From the NCBI GenBank assembly GCA_963931865.1, contig OZ007510.1, forward strand, positions 15,170,111 to 15,234,110: DNA of 64,000 nt, written 5' to 3'. This DNA is from Axinella damicornis (Eukaryota > Porifera > Demospongiae > Axinellida > Axinellidae). Position 1 is the stretch's first letter. Each line of letters starts with the position of its first letter. Both the position numbers and the translations under genes were made by a program. The notes under the pieces were generated by a model. The model ran no database searches. It saw nothing but the letters and a program-made list of their open reading frames with translations, and was not told where the DNA came from. Of the stretch, positions 22,401-33,848 are shown piece after piece.

Positions 22401-25400
22401 TCCACGTCCTCCCAAACCTCCCACCGCCACTCCAGCCTTCATTCTGACAGTGATGCGACGCTGGTGGAACCCCCTCAGGCAGAGGATGCAGGTAACAGGA
22501 AGGAATGCATTATCAGCTGGTATAATCAGGTTATGGGGGGAAGTTTTAACAGAGTGTGTGGCTGCTTTGATGTTACTGCACTTCCATGAGGAATATCCAA
22601 TCAGTGAATCTCATGACAGGAAGTGGTCCAGCATTGGTAGAATTACAACCTGTGTACTTGCATACTCAGATCATGAGGAGCCCATCTATTATCGGCTGAT
22701 GAGCAAGCAGTCCTCCCGGCTCTTATCCCAGGACAGTGAGGAAGGGACTTCCTTGGACGTCGGAACCAGGGACCCAAATGTTGGAGCCGAAGGTGAGAGC
22801 TCCCTGGACCGAGGAACAAGACCATCATCGACAGCATCACTGCTGTGCACACAAGGTTGGGGCATGCATTAGCACAGTCACCCAATTTTAGCATCGTTCC
22901 CAGGCCTATGTTAACTGATGACCTCTCTTCCCTCCCTCCCCTCCCTCCCTCCCACCTTCCTCCTCACTCTCCCCCTCACTCCCTCCCTCCTCCCCCCCTC
23001 TCTCTGTGTACAGACAGTGGGGAGACCTCACTAGACAGAGGCACCAGGCAAACAGGTTAGTAGTCATTTGTTGTCCATCTAATGGTCCCCCCAGTGCGCA
23101 TATGATTGATCGCTTGCATTAACTCACAGCAACAGCCGTTCCTGTTCCTGGTACAAATGGTATGGTATTGAGGGAGCCAGACAAGAGGCTGAGTTCCGCT
23201 GATCAACCCTACTGTTCAGAGGGTCCCACATTCCCCTCCACACCCCCTCCCATCCCCCCTCCTGTCCCCCCTCGCAAGCCATCCTCCACCCATGCCCCCA
23301 CTGCAGTGCTGTGCTCAATGTGTGGGCAGGAGATAAGAGGGCTACCACGCAACGAGGAAGGTGAGAGGATCCCTCACAGTAAATAGTTCATTACTGTCAT
23401 TTGCTGGGAATCCATACTGCGTGCCATCCAGGTGTGCCATCCAGGTGTTGGCCAGAAACCACTTGCGTTGAGATTCCTTCATTCCCAAACAAATTAGCAG
23501 TTTCTAGTGTGTACTGGCGTGCTGTATCCGTGTGTGCAGGTGAGCCCTTCTACCTGGTGCTGCTCCCACATTGTAGAGAGGGTGAGGAGGGGGACAGCCA
23601 GCAGCCAATGTCGGGGGAGCATAGAACATTCAACCCTGGTGAGCAACGTATTAACTATACAGTCGCATGACCACCACGCTGTCATGGTGAATGGGTGTGT
23701 TTCACACCCTGTTGTCTACTACAGTGAGTGTATTATGGTTAGTTTGTCCCCCCGCAGGACTGGTGTGCCCAGTGCTAGAGTCAGGGACAGCTGTGTGTCT
23801 GAAGTGCTCCAGAAAAACAGTGGAAGGTCGGTCAGGGACTTTGTTGTGCTGTATGGGACATTGTTCCTTGTGTTGTGGTACTGTTTGGGTGTTGGTGGAG
23901 TTCTGTGTGCCGTCACTGCAGACTCAGTCCACACACACCATTAGCAGTGATAACACTACAGTATTTTGGCCAGGGCTTTACGTTTACCGTAGGTACTGTA
24001 GTTGTCACCCGTGCGCATGCGCAGCAGGGGTAGAGTGATCGGTTTGTCAGTTCTAATTTATACAACTTGACACCACCCTGTTTCTAACATTGCTGGCACT
24101 TCTTATTCTGCATTGCATGCTGTATTAAAAATCGGTAGGCCCTAGCTATCTCATTGTGCATGCTGTATTAAAATGCATGAATGATCAGCAGTTAAAAGTC
24201 GTGCAAGGGGTACATGCTCTGCTGAGCACCTCTAGTTAACTTTGTGATGGGTATATTCAGGAGCGCATAATGAGGTAGGTATATTTTTGTGGTATTCTTG
24301 TTTACACCAGAATAAGTGTAGTTGTTCTACAGCAATGAGCAATGGAGGTCTTCCACAGAAGGTGCATGTTCTGGAATCTATTCTTCCTTCACAAGCTATT
24401 GAACACCATGCACTGTGCTGTCCTTTTACCCAGCTACAGCATGTCTGTCCTTGTGTTCCTGGCTCACATTCCCCTGGTAGCTTTCTCCAATAGCTGCTTC
24501 CTGTAAATTATGTCGTCATGCACACACAACTCAATCCCCAACTCTTCCTCCGTCAGTCACAAGTGTCACTGGTTGTTCCTGCGTGGTATTTTTCATGGTG
24601 ATTTGTACCAGTGAATATAATTATCCCCTGCAAAATATGTGACCGAATTTGCGAAAAGGGACCATATCCCCTGCAAAATAATATATTTGTGTAGCACTAA
24701 GTTGCCAGACCACAAGATTATGGCCACGCAAAGTAGTCTGCAACAGTTCTAAAGTTGTAGAGCACTCTAATTGTACTACCCCAACCACACACACACACAC
24801 ACATGCATACAGCCTCCCCGTTCAATGGACTGGAATCATCAGATGATGTGCTTGGGAATCTTCCCCCTCCCCCCGTTCCACCACGGGACAACCCACCACC
24901 TAAATCCAACGGTAGGAGGCACCACACCTGCACACACCACTGCTGCACACACCACACCTGCACACACCACACCTGCACACACCAATAAGGATAGTGGTAG
25001 GAGGCACCACACCTGCACACACCAATAAGGATAGTGGTAGGAGGCACCACACCTGCACACACCAATAAGGATAGTGGTAGGAAGCACCACACCTGCACAC
25101 ACCAATAAGGATAGTGGGCAGACAATGCTGAACTGCATGTCACTCCCTCTGAAGGCTACATGTTGTGGGGAATAGGTCCCCAGTTTATTGTTGACTCACT
25201 GTATCCTCTCGTGTAGACCCTCTCTATGAGAAAATAGGCAGCCTCCAGCGTTCAGCCAGGCCGCCCCTGTGTGTGCAGTTAAGCACGGACTCCAATGTCT
25301 ACTGCTCCCTCAAGAGTGAAGAAGGAAGCTACATCACTAGTGAGTGGAAGGGGACAAAGCGGGACAGCAGGGTCTGTTAGTTACAAAGTCTGCCACTTTG

Positions 25401-26929
25401 ATTCAAATCTTGGTGCACATGTTCACACACACTCCTACCTAAAGCCCCCAAGCCTCGGACCCTGAAGCTGCACACTGGCTCCTCAACGGACTACGAGACC
25501 ATCTCCTCCCTCAACTCCTCCTCGCCCTACTACTACAAGGCCTCAGACATCCAGGAGATAGCAGCCATGTTTGCCAAGCCGGACTCTCACACCCCATCTT
25601 TGTCCACCTTCCAGACGCAGGGCAGTCCGCCTAGCCCCCATGACTACGAGAGCCTTCCCTCTTCTTTCAACCAAGCATTTCTCAGCAGGATGGGATCTGA
25701 GGATTACACCAGGATTGGCCCTGCTCCCCGCAGTGGAGCCACCAGCCCGCCGTGGATCCCTGAAGGAGGTAAAGGATACCACAGAACTGCCGTGTTGTCA
25801 TCAGTGCCCAGTAACGAGGTTGACAACTGAGGCAACCGCTAGTCGAAGCTATTGTAAACATGGTAGGCACGTAAACAGTCTGGACCAGGAGGAGCTGGTA
25901 TACCGTAGTCGCGCGTTATTAGGTGCATCTCACTTATAGGTGCATATTCGCTGGTTCAACTCTCGTCCCAGGTAAGCGCAGCAGTCTTCTTCCAGAAACT
26001 CGGCCATTTTCGATCCTTCGGAGTGGAAAACAGCTATATTCGAATTGAAGCACATTCGAGGAATGTATTTTTTATTAGGCGCATCTCGCTTATAGGTGCA
26101 TATTTCCTTCCTGTAGAGTTATAGGCGCATGTGCCTAATAACACGCGACTACAGTATTTGTTCTTGAACCTTGATCTAGCTGTTAAGAAAATTTATAGGA
26201 CATGGTTCCAGCAGTGCATTTACTTGGCTTAATAAAGCGTCCAAACTTTAGAAGACATACGGTACTGAGGTAGTTGCGTGTACTCCAATCACTCTGTGGT
26301 TTGTGTCTTTGCATTCAGCTGCACGTTCCCAAATGCTGAGGATCGACTCTCACGGTTATGCCCTGGTGTTAGAGAGGCAGGCACAGCCGGACTCAGAGGT
26401 CAACAAGGTCAACAATGCTAATGATGCGTGGAAGTACCAGCTGGAGAGAGGCTATGCCCCACTTACTCTCCCACGCAAGGACGGCTCGAAGAACAAGGAA
26501 GGTGCCACCAGTGACCGCTCTCCCAGCCTCGAGCTAGCCACCCCCCAGGACTACGAGGTTCCTATCCATCTCCCCTTATCCATCCCCTCCCCACGGCTGA
26601 TCAGGCAGAAGAGAGTTCTGTCTGAGACAGAGCAAACTCCAACAGACCACCGAGTGTCCATACTGAGTGACTCTGTGTTCCCTGGGCAAGAAGAGCTGGA
26701 GGAGGTGGTGGAGGAACAGAGCTCAAACCAGCAAGCTGATGAACTCAGAATTACAGGGGCCTCCTCTGTGCAGCCCACACCCACTTCCATACCTACCCGG
26801 CCCCGTGCAATGACTGTTGGTGCGCAAGGGGCACATGCTGCATCTATAGAGGACACACAACCGCAGCGGAAGAGTCTGCCAACCACCCTACACATTTGTC
26901 TGAACCAGCAGTCTGGTGTCGTGGTGTGA
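19144..26929 (+). CDS. Large single-pass membrane protein with multi-tyrosine, proline-rich cytoplasmic tail
   Basis: About 17 exons (19144-19219, 19500-19669, 19885-20110, 20315-20385 and on to 26319-26929) encode roughly 1000 residues. The N-terminus is a signal peptide (MKWLLVCLAVRCATG). An ectodomain of about 150 residues matches no family I know. One transmembrane helix follows (WLWLVAVGGAGIMTLTLLTL). The rest is cytoplasmic: a Glu-rich segment, a Ser/Thr/Pro repeat (22195-22430), PPPPVPPRDN and PPPIPPPVPPRKP SH3/WW-ligand stretches, a pair of CxxC motifs (LCSMCG and CLKCSRK), and many phosphotyrosine-type motifs (PIYYRL, PLYEKI, NVYCSL, DYETI, DYESL, DYTRI, GYALVL, DYEVPI). Several fit ITIM-like xxYxx(I/L/V). 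Most cytoplasmic exons are phase 1. It looks like a receptor or transmembrane adaptor that docks SH2/SH3 proteins; that role is inferred from motifs only. Confidence 0.8.
19453..19494. repeat. Poly-C run (about 42 bp) before a splice acceptor
   Basis: An almost pure C run ends in CTCAAG, the acceptor of the exon at 19500. Length is likely unstable and may be mis-assembled. Confidence 0.95.
20528..20645 (+). mobile_element. Probable diverged copy of the tRNA-derived SINE
   Basis: TTGGCTAAGCAGTTGAAGCAT resembles the A-box head of the SINE at 3479. TCTCCCACCTG and CTCCTCTCCTTGGGAGACC follow in the same order and spacing as CGTCCCACCAG and CCTTCCCAGGAGAGCC there. The B-box is poorly kept. It lies in an intron of the membrane protein gene. 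Confidence 0.5.
20820..20998. repeat. 20-bp tandem repeat (TAGTCCATAGCCTACCTCAG)
   Basis: Five exact copies of the unit are flanked by partial copies (ACGCCCATAGCCTACCTCAGTAGG) on both sides. It is intronic, between exons 20315-20385 and 21107. Confidence 0.95.
22195..22430 (+). repeat. Coding 12-15-bp repeat giving P-S-T-S-S units
   Basis: TCCCTCCACNTCCTC-type units repeat about 15 times inside the receptor exon and encode PSTSS/SHPSTSS repeats. The frame is uninterrupted, so it is a genuine low-complexity protein segment that may vary in length between alleles. Confidence 0.85.
24005..24240. mobile_element. Dispersed non-autonomous element with TACCCCGTGCGCA-type ends
   Basis: It shares with 54490-54715 and, reversed, with 60955-61367 the words GTATTAAAAATCGGTAGGCC, AGCTATCTCAT, GGGGTACATG and CTGCTGAGCACCTCTAGTT. 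Ends resemble TACCCCGTGCGCA in inverted orientation. It is intronic in the receptor gene. Confidence 0.7.
24915..25115. repeat. 45-bp tandem repeat with CACACCTGCACACACC
   Basis: Three to four copies of a unit joining AATAAGGATAGTGGTAGGAGG to CACCACACCTGCACACACC start exactly at the donor of the exon ending near 24920 (AACG|GTAGGAGG). Each copy thus repeats the donor-like GGTAGGAGG. It is intronic. Confidence 0.85.
25901..26156. mobile_element. Tc1/mariner-type MITE
   Basis: The left end is CCGTAGTCGCGCGTTATTAGG and the right end is the reverse complement of CTGTAGTCGCGTGTTATTAGG. Both are flanked by TA. Internal copies of ATTAGGYGCATCTCRCTTATAGG are present. The element is 252 bp, in the last long intron of the membrane protein gene. 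Confidence 0.8.
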
Positions 26930-27770
26930 CCCATACAGCAACCCACATTACCTCACATGCGCTTCACATAACCTTTTTTGTACTTTATTGTGTCAACCAC
27001 TTTTGTTTCCTGTCTTGTATATGTACAACACTTGTGTGCTATAATACTACTGTCAGACAAATAAGTGTTTAGTGTTAAAATCAACAGCCGGTTGTCTTTG
27101 TAGAATCCACTAAAGTGTGCATTATGCGGTTTAAAGTACAGTCATGTGATCTATGGCGGCTGATTTGTTGAGGTCACATGACTAACACTAATAATACTGT
27201 CAGACAAATTATACAATTATGTGATTGTGTTAGCTAATTAATAAGGAGAATACAAGGATTGATTGAGTAATATTCTAGTCCTCAATGTCAATCTCCTCTT
27301 GAATCTCACTCTGAGGGAAGGGAGGGTGCTAGGTATAATCATTCGTGCACCTCTGATCATAATTTTATACATACCTGAAATTAAAATTATGGTATGTACA
27401 GACATTCCAACCCTTCAAAATTTAAATGAGGGTGACAAAAGCATCGTACAATCTGTCATGTCGTAGTATTAATTAATAATGGATGAAACTACCATGTATT
27501 TCCTTGTGTACACTCAATAGCATATGATGACAATCATTGTCGAAGATGTCATTCTTGGTACACTCTATAGTCTGATTGGCACATTTTATCACTACACATT
27601 TGGCCCAAAATGTGATGGCCATGGTGAAATTGTGATGGAGGGTGATGACATGCACTAGGAGGGTGAGAGGGTGACCACTGCAAACGAGGGTGTCACCCTC
27701 GTAATGAGGGTGAGTTGGAAGGTCTGTATTATGAGTGGCCTATAATAACTGTGCTCACAAACATTAATGG
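26930..27770. other. Convergent intergenic region with a MITE
   Basis: It contains the 3' flank of the receptor gene (26930-27250, AT-rich) and an inverted-repeat element at 27397-27730. The next gene ends at 27771 on the minus strand. No further gene is seen. Confidence 0.6.
27397..27730. mobile_element. MITE with TACAGACNTTCCAAC ends (intact copy)
   Basis: The left end TACAGACATTCCAACCC and the right end GAGTTGGAAGGTCTGTA are inverted repeats. The interior has GATGACAATCATTGTCGA and TTTGGCCCAAAATGTGATGG. A second copy at about 38505-39125 shares these words but is split by another element. Confidence 0.75.
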
Positions 27771-29747
27771 TTAACTCACTGGCTGTGTCTCAGGGCGGGT
27801 TGAGCTCGGTTCAATGGGAGGCAGCTTGACCCTTGCCCTGGCTGGCCCCTGTGCCTGGGGAGGGGCTTTGGGGGGACTCTGGGGAGAGACAGGACTGCCC
27901 GTAATCTGCTGCACAGAACAGTACAACTGGTGCTGCCAACATACCACAATGGGCGGGAAGGTGGATAGGGTTTTGGATCTGGTCTGGTGCACTCTGAATT
28001 CACTCTCCTATCAGAAATCAGAAAGAGACCAGTAGTCTTGTAAGCAGAAGGGTCAGGGTACATGTCATGATTACATAATGGTGGTCCGTATTCAGATTCG
28101 TTGATTATGTGGAAATGGCAGGTTGTTGTTCAGCTGCCATTAGTCTCGGCCCTATGCAGACCCAAACCAACCCCAGCATGGATTGCTTCCAGTGTATCAT
28201 GTGTGTAATCTGGGGCCGAGACTATGTTGCTATCCAAATGGCAAATCACTGTGCTATAGGGACACGCACATTAAGCAGGAATTTCTTTCGGATTGGAACG
28301 GCGAGAATAATAGGCACGAATTGCATTGCAATGACATCATTGCATCACGTGATTAACCGTGTGTGCAAGATCATCAGTACGAAAATGGCATCCAGCAGTA
28401 GTATTGAGCTCGCATGAGCCAGAGTGAAGACTTGTGCGATGAGTGATCTAACTGGAGTGTCTGAAAGTCGTTCGAGTTTTTTAGATATGTTGCGATCACC
28501 AAGATCCTCAGACTTAGCCCGATAGCCGAAGTAAATGTTTGTAAAATTCTGTTATTTGAAGCGGAAGATAAAAACAGGAACAGAATATTAGGAACTGTCC
28601 CTACTGTGCTATGCTGTACTATAATTATCCTCAAGTGTTGATGATAATGTTGAGGAGAGGTCAGCAGTGATGGTACGTGTGCTTGGGTTGCATAGTATCG
28701 CCACCACTGATCGCTAATTGATTGTACTCCATACGGACAACTCATTTCAGGCACGTGCCCTTACTAGCCCTGACCCTTCCTCCCGTGCAAAGGGTCTGGT
28801 TCTGAGCCTACGTTCCTGTAGATACCATACCATAATAGGTGAAGCTAACTCTCTGATAAATGAGTATGTTAGTGGGGACACACCCATTCTCTGGTGTTGT
28901 ACTGCGGTCTTGCCATCTGTATTCTCTTCAGGATGGCCTGCAATTGAAGCCAAACCGCGATAACACAAATTTGATAAGTTAAACGCGACATTGTATAAAG
29001 ATACAAGTGAATCGTTAATCTTTAATCCGTTTGGTGTTTAGTAACAATCTTACCACTTACCTGATTCTCCTTTGCTATCCTGCTAATCTCCTGCTGCCTC
29101 TTGATGTAGGCGAGGCTAGGGAACATAGTGACAGTAAACAGTGGACCACTCTACACAGACACATACACACACCTCTTCTTTGGCCTCCATTCCTGGTTGC
29201 GGTGGTCAACACGGCCAGTAGTACTCATAATGTGGTGCATGCGGGACAACAGTTCACGGTTGTGGTGGTCAACCAGGGCCAGACGATCCTCCTCCACCTT
29301 GAGAAAGTGCAAAGCAAAGATAAAGGAAAGGCATGGAGAGGGACAAATAGACTAACAACCTCCAGCACATACATACCCGTTGCTTTCTCAGGTTTTGCTT
29401 GATGTGCACAAAGTTCCTTGGGGCCAGGTTGTCCACTGATGGCTTCATGGTCCGCAGCTGGTCAGAAAGACAAGCTTGTTGCATGACATCGTATATACGT
29501 ATGTAGATAATAGATTAAACCATAGAGACATAATTTTTGCTATTGTCTATAGCTATGTTGATAATTTATTAACAAGCCAATCGCGTATGTAGCATACTAG
29601 CCTGGTTCCCGGCGGGAACCAGGCTAGTAGCATATGGCATACCCTCTCCTTGTGTGAATGAAAGCTCCTCTCATCCCACTTCTTCTGCAGCAGTCGGTTG
29701 CAGGAGGGTGTCACGGTACTGTGCCCAGAGGCGCCCGCAGAGGCCAT
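27771..29747 (-). CDS. CFAP97D1: CFAP97-domain protein (CFAP97D1/2, Hemingway type)
   Basis: Five minus-strand exons run from ATG 29745-29747 to TAA 27771-27773, about 175 residues, near the size of human CFAP97D1. The domain core is present: KKWDERSFHSHKER, then SVDNLAPRNFVHIKQNLRKQ, NRELLSRMHHIM, then TTGRVDHRN, and YIKRQQEISRIAKENQ. A Pro-rich tail (LPPIEPSS) ends the protein. CFAP97-family proteins (fly Hemingway) act in assembly of motile cilia and sperm axonemes. Which vertebrate paralogue is closest cannot be settled by eye. Splice sites are good and phases fit. It lies between two receptor-type genes, divergent from the first member of the discoidin-like array. Confidence 0.85.
28136..28232. 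mobile_element. Hairpin MITE, TAGTCTCGG variant
   Basis: TTAGTCTCGGCCC and GGGGCCGAGACTA are inverted ends around AACCAACCCCAGCATGGATTGCTT. This core word is shared with 39250-39350 (AACCAACCCCAGCGCGGATTGCTT), which marks a sub-family of the same hairpin group. It is intronic in the CFAP97D gene. Confidence 0.7.
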
Positions 29748-30301
29748 GCCGGAGGGTACGTAGCTAGCGGTGATAGAGGCTCAGTGCTATGCGCTAGACT
29801 AGTGCTCAGTTGTCAACGTAGCAACGTACTGCATGCATGCACTGTTCATGTTGTCCAGGGATCTATTACCATGGATACGGAATGGGAACGAAGCTAGGAA
29901 TTATTGCTGTAGACCTGGAACGGGACTCAGTTGCATGCGGAGGAGAAAAGGGAAGAGGTGGGGCTACTTACTGATCTACTGCACGCACAAACCGAATGCA
30001 TACCCATTTCTATCCAGCTACAATAATGCATGCAATAATGTGTACATATTTTACCACTCGCAAGACACTAAGTGCGTCAAACCCGGCCACTGTGGGGACA
30101 TACATATTTCCCTGTGCCAAATGTGCCATTCACTGCTATGGCAATGACCGCCACCCAGCCAGTCGCACATGCCAGTGTAAATGCACCGTTTGCACTGTTA
30201 CCATGAACAAACTGCATGTGGAAGTGCTCAAGTTGCGCATTTACAACTGCAGCTGAGTAGCTAGCTAGCTAGCTAGCTATAGTATTGGACTTGTCACAGC
30301 A
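29748..30301. promoter_or_regulatory. Divergent promoter region, CFAP97D gene and receptor array
   Basis: 554 bp lie between start codons. A degenerate X-box-like site (ATTACCATGGATAC) is at 29865-29878, and an AGCAAC half-site is near 29820. An (AGCT)n tract at 30258-30279 sits 25 bp upstream of the receptor ATG. No exon is seen. Confidence 0.45.
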
Positions 30302-33300
30302 ATGCACCCTCTGAGGTACTACTCCATCTTCCTGGGAGCACTACTGACTGTCTTAGTGGACAGAGCCACCAAAGCACAAGGTACTGACTTAGCCAGATTA
30401 GTTTAACGTACTAAAATAATTATTAAATTAGCACAATCTCAACTGCTCCCTCAGAGTGTGGTGATATTGTGCCGCTGGTCATGGGGAACAAGTACAGGGT
30501 GACAGCCAGCCAGATCACAGCCTCCACCTCCCTCAACCATACACACCTGCCCAGGGATGCCCGGCTACCAAATGGCAGTGCCTGGTGTTCCGAACCGCTT
30601 GGGCTTAATGTTCATGATCCATGGCTACAAGTGGATTTTGGGACAGACATTGTCATACACACTATTAGCATATCAGGGAGCAGTTTCAGCCACGTTACCA
30701 GCTTCCAGGTCCAGAGCGCGGCAACCAGCAGTGGGAGACTGCAGTACCTCACTACTGGCCAGGGGTCAGAGAGGCCACAAGTCAGTCAGACATCGGTGAT
30801 AATAATATTGTTACTACTGCACAGCTACTTATTGCCAACACTTGCCTTCCACCATTCAGCTATTCAACATCTCTTCTACCAGGGAGAGTGTGTCTAATAC
30901 CTCCCTGGCCACTGTCCTTGTTGCTGAGAGGCTGCGAATACTACCACATACTTGGGATGTAAACCCACCCTGTCTTAGACTGGAGGTATATGGTTGCCTA
31001 CTTAACCAAGGTATACATACTTACAGCTCAGTATGATATGCTAGCTTATAGTGTAGTGGTCATGTGACCACACACTGCATGTGATTAGCCTTGTTCCCAG
31101 GCCTTCTCACCCTAGCATTTGTCGCTTGCAGTACGTTAGTACTGCAAGCGACAAACGCAAGCAACAAACATACATAGACAAGCTAGTACTGCAACAGTAC
31201 ATAGACAAGCTAGTATTGCAAGCAACAAATGCTGGGATGAGAAGGCTTGGGAATGATCGAGGCTAGCTTGTGATGTATTGTGCACTTACTGTAATTTATC
31301 CCAAAGTTAACAATACATAGGCAAGCTTTTCAATGGGTTCATATTGGACAGCTGTTATTGGACAGTTTAATTGTGCATGCGTCTCAGATTGCAATTGCAA
31401 TTGCTGACCTATATCTTGTACGTATGATTGGACATGAATGTATGGACATCACTCCAAACGTAGTTGACATTAAATCCATCATTGGATGCGTAACTGCCCA
31501 ATACTGCACAACATGGACTCATCTCTTTGCAAATACCCTGCCGTATTGGACAGTTATCCACACATCAGCACATGCAGTCAGAGAACCTTACTATATATCT
31601 ATACAGCTTGCGTGTCGGAGGTTGGGCTGAACCCACCTAGTGTGCTGCTGCCAGCGGAGAATGTTGTTGGTCCATCACAGCAAAAATATGCTGCTTTGCT
31701 GATTGAGGGCATGTCTGTGTGCTTCAACCACACCAACAAGCACCTCCTCATTACCCTCAACTTCACACGGCCGGTACTCATCACCAGAGCCACTTCACTC
31801 TATGTGGAACAATTCTCAGATGGAGATCGGCGTCAAATAGCATACGTTGACACCTACAGCCTCAGCACATCGGCTGACAATGAACATTTCACCACCTACA
31901 CCGACACAACCGGTAGAGCGGTACGATATTGATATTGCAGGTATATGATCACAGTCACCACATGAACTGATTTGATTGTTCCCATTCAGGATATCTTAAC
32001 TGACCAGACGAACACATTCTGGGAGCCAATCCAAACAGAGCAGTACCTTCGTCTTGCAATCACCAACGTAACACCTGCCTTTGGCATTGTCTGCTGGCAT
32101 CTGCAGCTCTATGGCTGTGTTGCTCCTCAAGGTGAATGCCTGCACTCATCACTCCCAAAGTAGTACAGCACACAAACACATCAGAGGCTTGGGCCTAAAA
32201 TAATGGGTATCTGCACTGTCAAAAGTGAGCAGTGATAGTCTTAAATGCAGAGCCACTAGTACATTTCTGGTCAGCGGTAGGGCATTTGGTGGAGAATGGA
32301 GAAGAGTGTTTACTGGGCCATTTACTAAGGCACATTCTCTGGGCTCTCACCCCCATCTCCATGGCTGCAGAGCAGCTGTGACACAGTGGCAAAGCCACTG
32401 TGGTCATACAAGTCAGCACCTCTTTTTGAAGATCGCCCCTGGCCCGGGGAAGGGCTGCTTCACAACCCAGTCTAGTTAATATCTTTTACGTACTAAAATA
32501 ATTACGATGCCACTATAAATCTCTTCCCCAGCTACTATGATGTTGCCCCACCCCCCTGCCACACCCACCCCGGTCCTGACCCCTGAGGAAGAGGAAGAGG
32601 AAGACCGTACTACTGAGGTCAGGAGAGACTACCTGACGGTCCTGCAGATTGCAGCACCGATAGCAGCCGGGACTATCTTGATTGTGGTGGTAGTGTGTGT
32701 GGTGGGTGTGGCGATAGGTGTGTACCTCAAGAGGACTGTAGAGCACAGGCTCAGGTACGTTTACCTACTGTACAGCTAACCCAATGTCATCCTAATCACT
32801 GTATAACCACTAATTACAGATCAGCGGATGAGCCTCCACTCTCTCACTCACAAACACAACACACAACACACACACACACGCACACACACACACAACACAC
32901 ACACACACGCACACACACACACAACACACACACAACACACTGTTACACACACACACAGACTTCTGAAGCCATCAGACTGTGTAAGGTACAGGACCTCCCA
33001 GAGGCAGTTGGAAGTGGACACAACCATCAAAGTCGTCCACAACATGCTCTACAGCAGCCAAGAGTACGCCATCACACCAAGTCATGCAGTACTGCCTGGG
33101 CCTCCGGTGATAGCTATTTTGTTTTGTGAAACTTGTTTTTGCTCCTATAATTATATCCTTTCTCCACAGGACCAGCCCGGACCGGAGTGATGGGACCCGG
33201 AGTGAGGGATCAGGGGTGCCACTCCTTCAGTCAGCTCAAAGTGCCCCGCCTACTGCTGGACCTGGCCAATATGAGGTACCCATTGACAGTATGAAGCGGA

Positions 33301-33702
33301 ATAGGCCTCCATTGGGCTACACGTCAGTTCAGTTCACACCCCGTCCGACCATCCTGGCTGGGGTACCCAGTGCAACGGATGGAGACCATGATTACGAGTC
33401 GGTTAAGTTCACAAGGAGTACAACAGAGAGTGTGGAGGCTGTCCAGCGAAGTGGGGATGGGGGGGTGCTGCACTATCAGCCAGCCAGCCTGGAGCCTGGC
33501 TATGAGCTGATGGAGAGTGCAAGGCATGGAGAGGCTAGTGCTGTTCACTCTGTCAGATATGTGACGAGCAACTCTCCCACCTTCAGTGAGGCACCAGTGA
33601 GTGTTCAGCCTGCCATAGTATGTGGATCAATACCTCATTCGTTTCTCTTCTTTCTGCTAGGTACAAGTGGAGTCTTCCGTCAGTGATTCTTCATGTAGCT
33701 AG
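30302..33702 (+). CDS. Array gene A: double discoidin-like (F5/8C) receptor with tyrosine-motif tail
   Basis: The signal peptide is MHPLRYYSIFLGALLTVLVD. The first domain is a recognisable F5/8 type C fold: ITASTSLNHTHLP, then SAWCSE, PWLQVDFGTDIVIHTISISG, VTSFQVQ, and after an intron RLRILPH..CLRLEVYGC. A second, more divergent copy (about 31610-32132) ends YLRLAI..CWHLQLYGC. The TM exon (32532-32755) has DYLTVLQIAAPIAAGTILIVVVV. A phase 2-2 exon (32959-33063) carries the module TIKVVHNMLYSS. The last large exon has YEVPID, GYTSVQF, DYESVKF and GYELME; a short exon ends at TAG 33700-33702. It is probably an adhesion/recognition receptor signalling through SH2 proteins; the fold is fairly secure, ligand and pathway are unknown. 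It is the only array member with two domains. The 5' boundary of the exon after 30780 is uncertain. Confidence 0.8.
31085..31268. mobile_element. Long hairpin element with TAGCCTTGTTCCCAGGCC ends
   Basis: TTAGCCTTGTTCCCAGGCCTTCTCA and TGAGAAGGCTTGGGAATGATCGAGGCTA are inverted ends. The core holds TTGTCGCTTGCAGTACG and its complement, with CAAGCTAGTACTGCAACAGTACATAGA in tandem. It is the largest copy of this family here, in an intron of array gene A. Confidence 0.75.
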
Positions 33703-33848
33703 CTAGCTAGTGGCTGACACTCAAACTATTTCAAATTCCAGTAGTTATGATAGCTGCAGTATAGTGTCTACCAAATATTGTTTGTAATCACATTCTTTTG
33801 TTAATAGTGATACCTGAGTTGATGTGGGAGTCAGTACTGCATGTAACA

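Noticed and set aside
29592..29632. A regulatory palindrome (CTAGCCTGGTTCCCGGCGGGAACCAGGCTAG)
   Set aside because: It is better explained as a minimal copy of the hairpin MITE family seen throughout the window.
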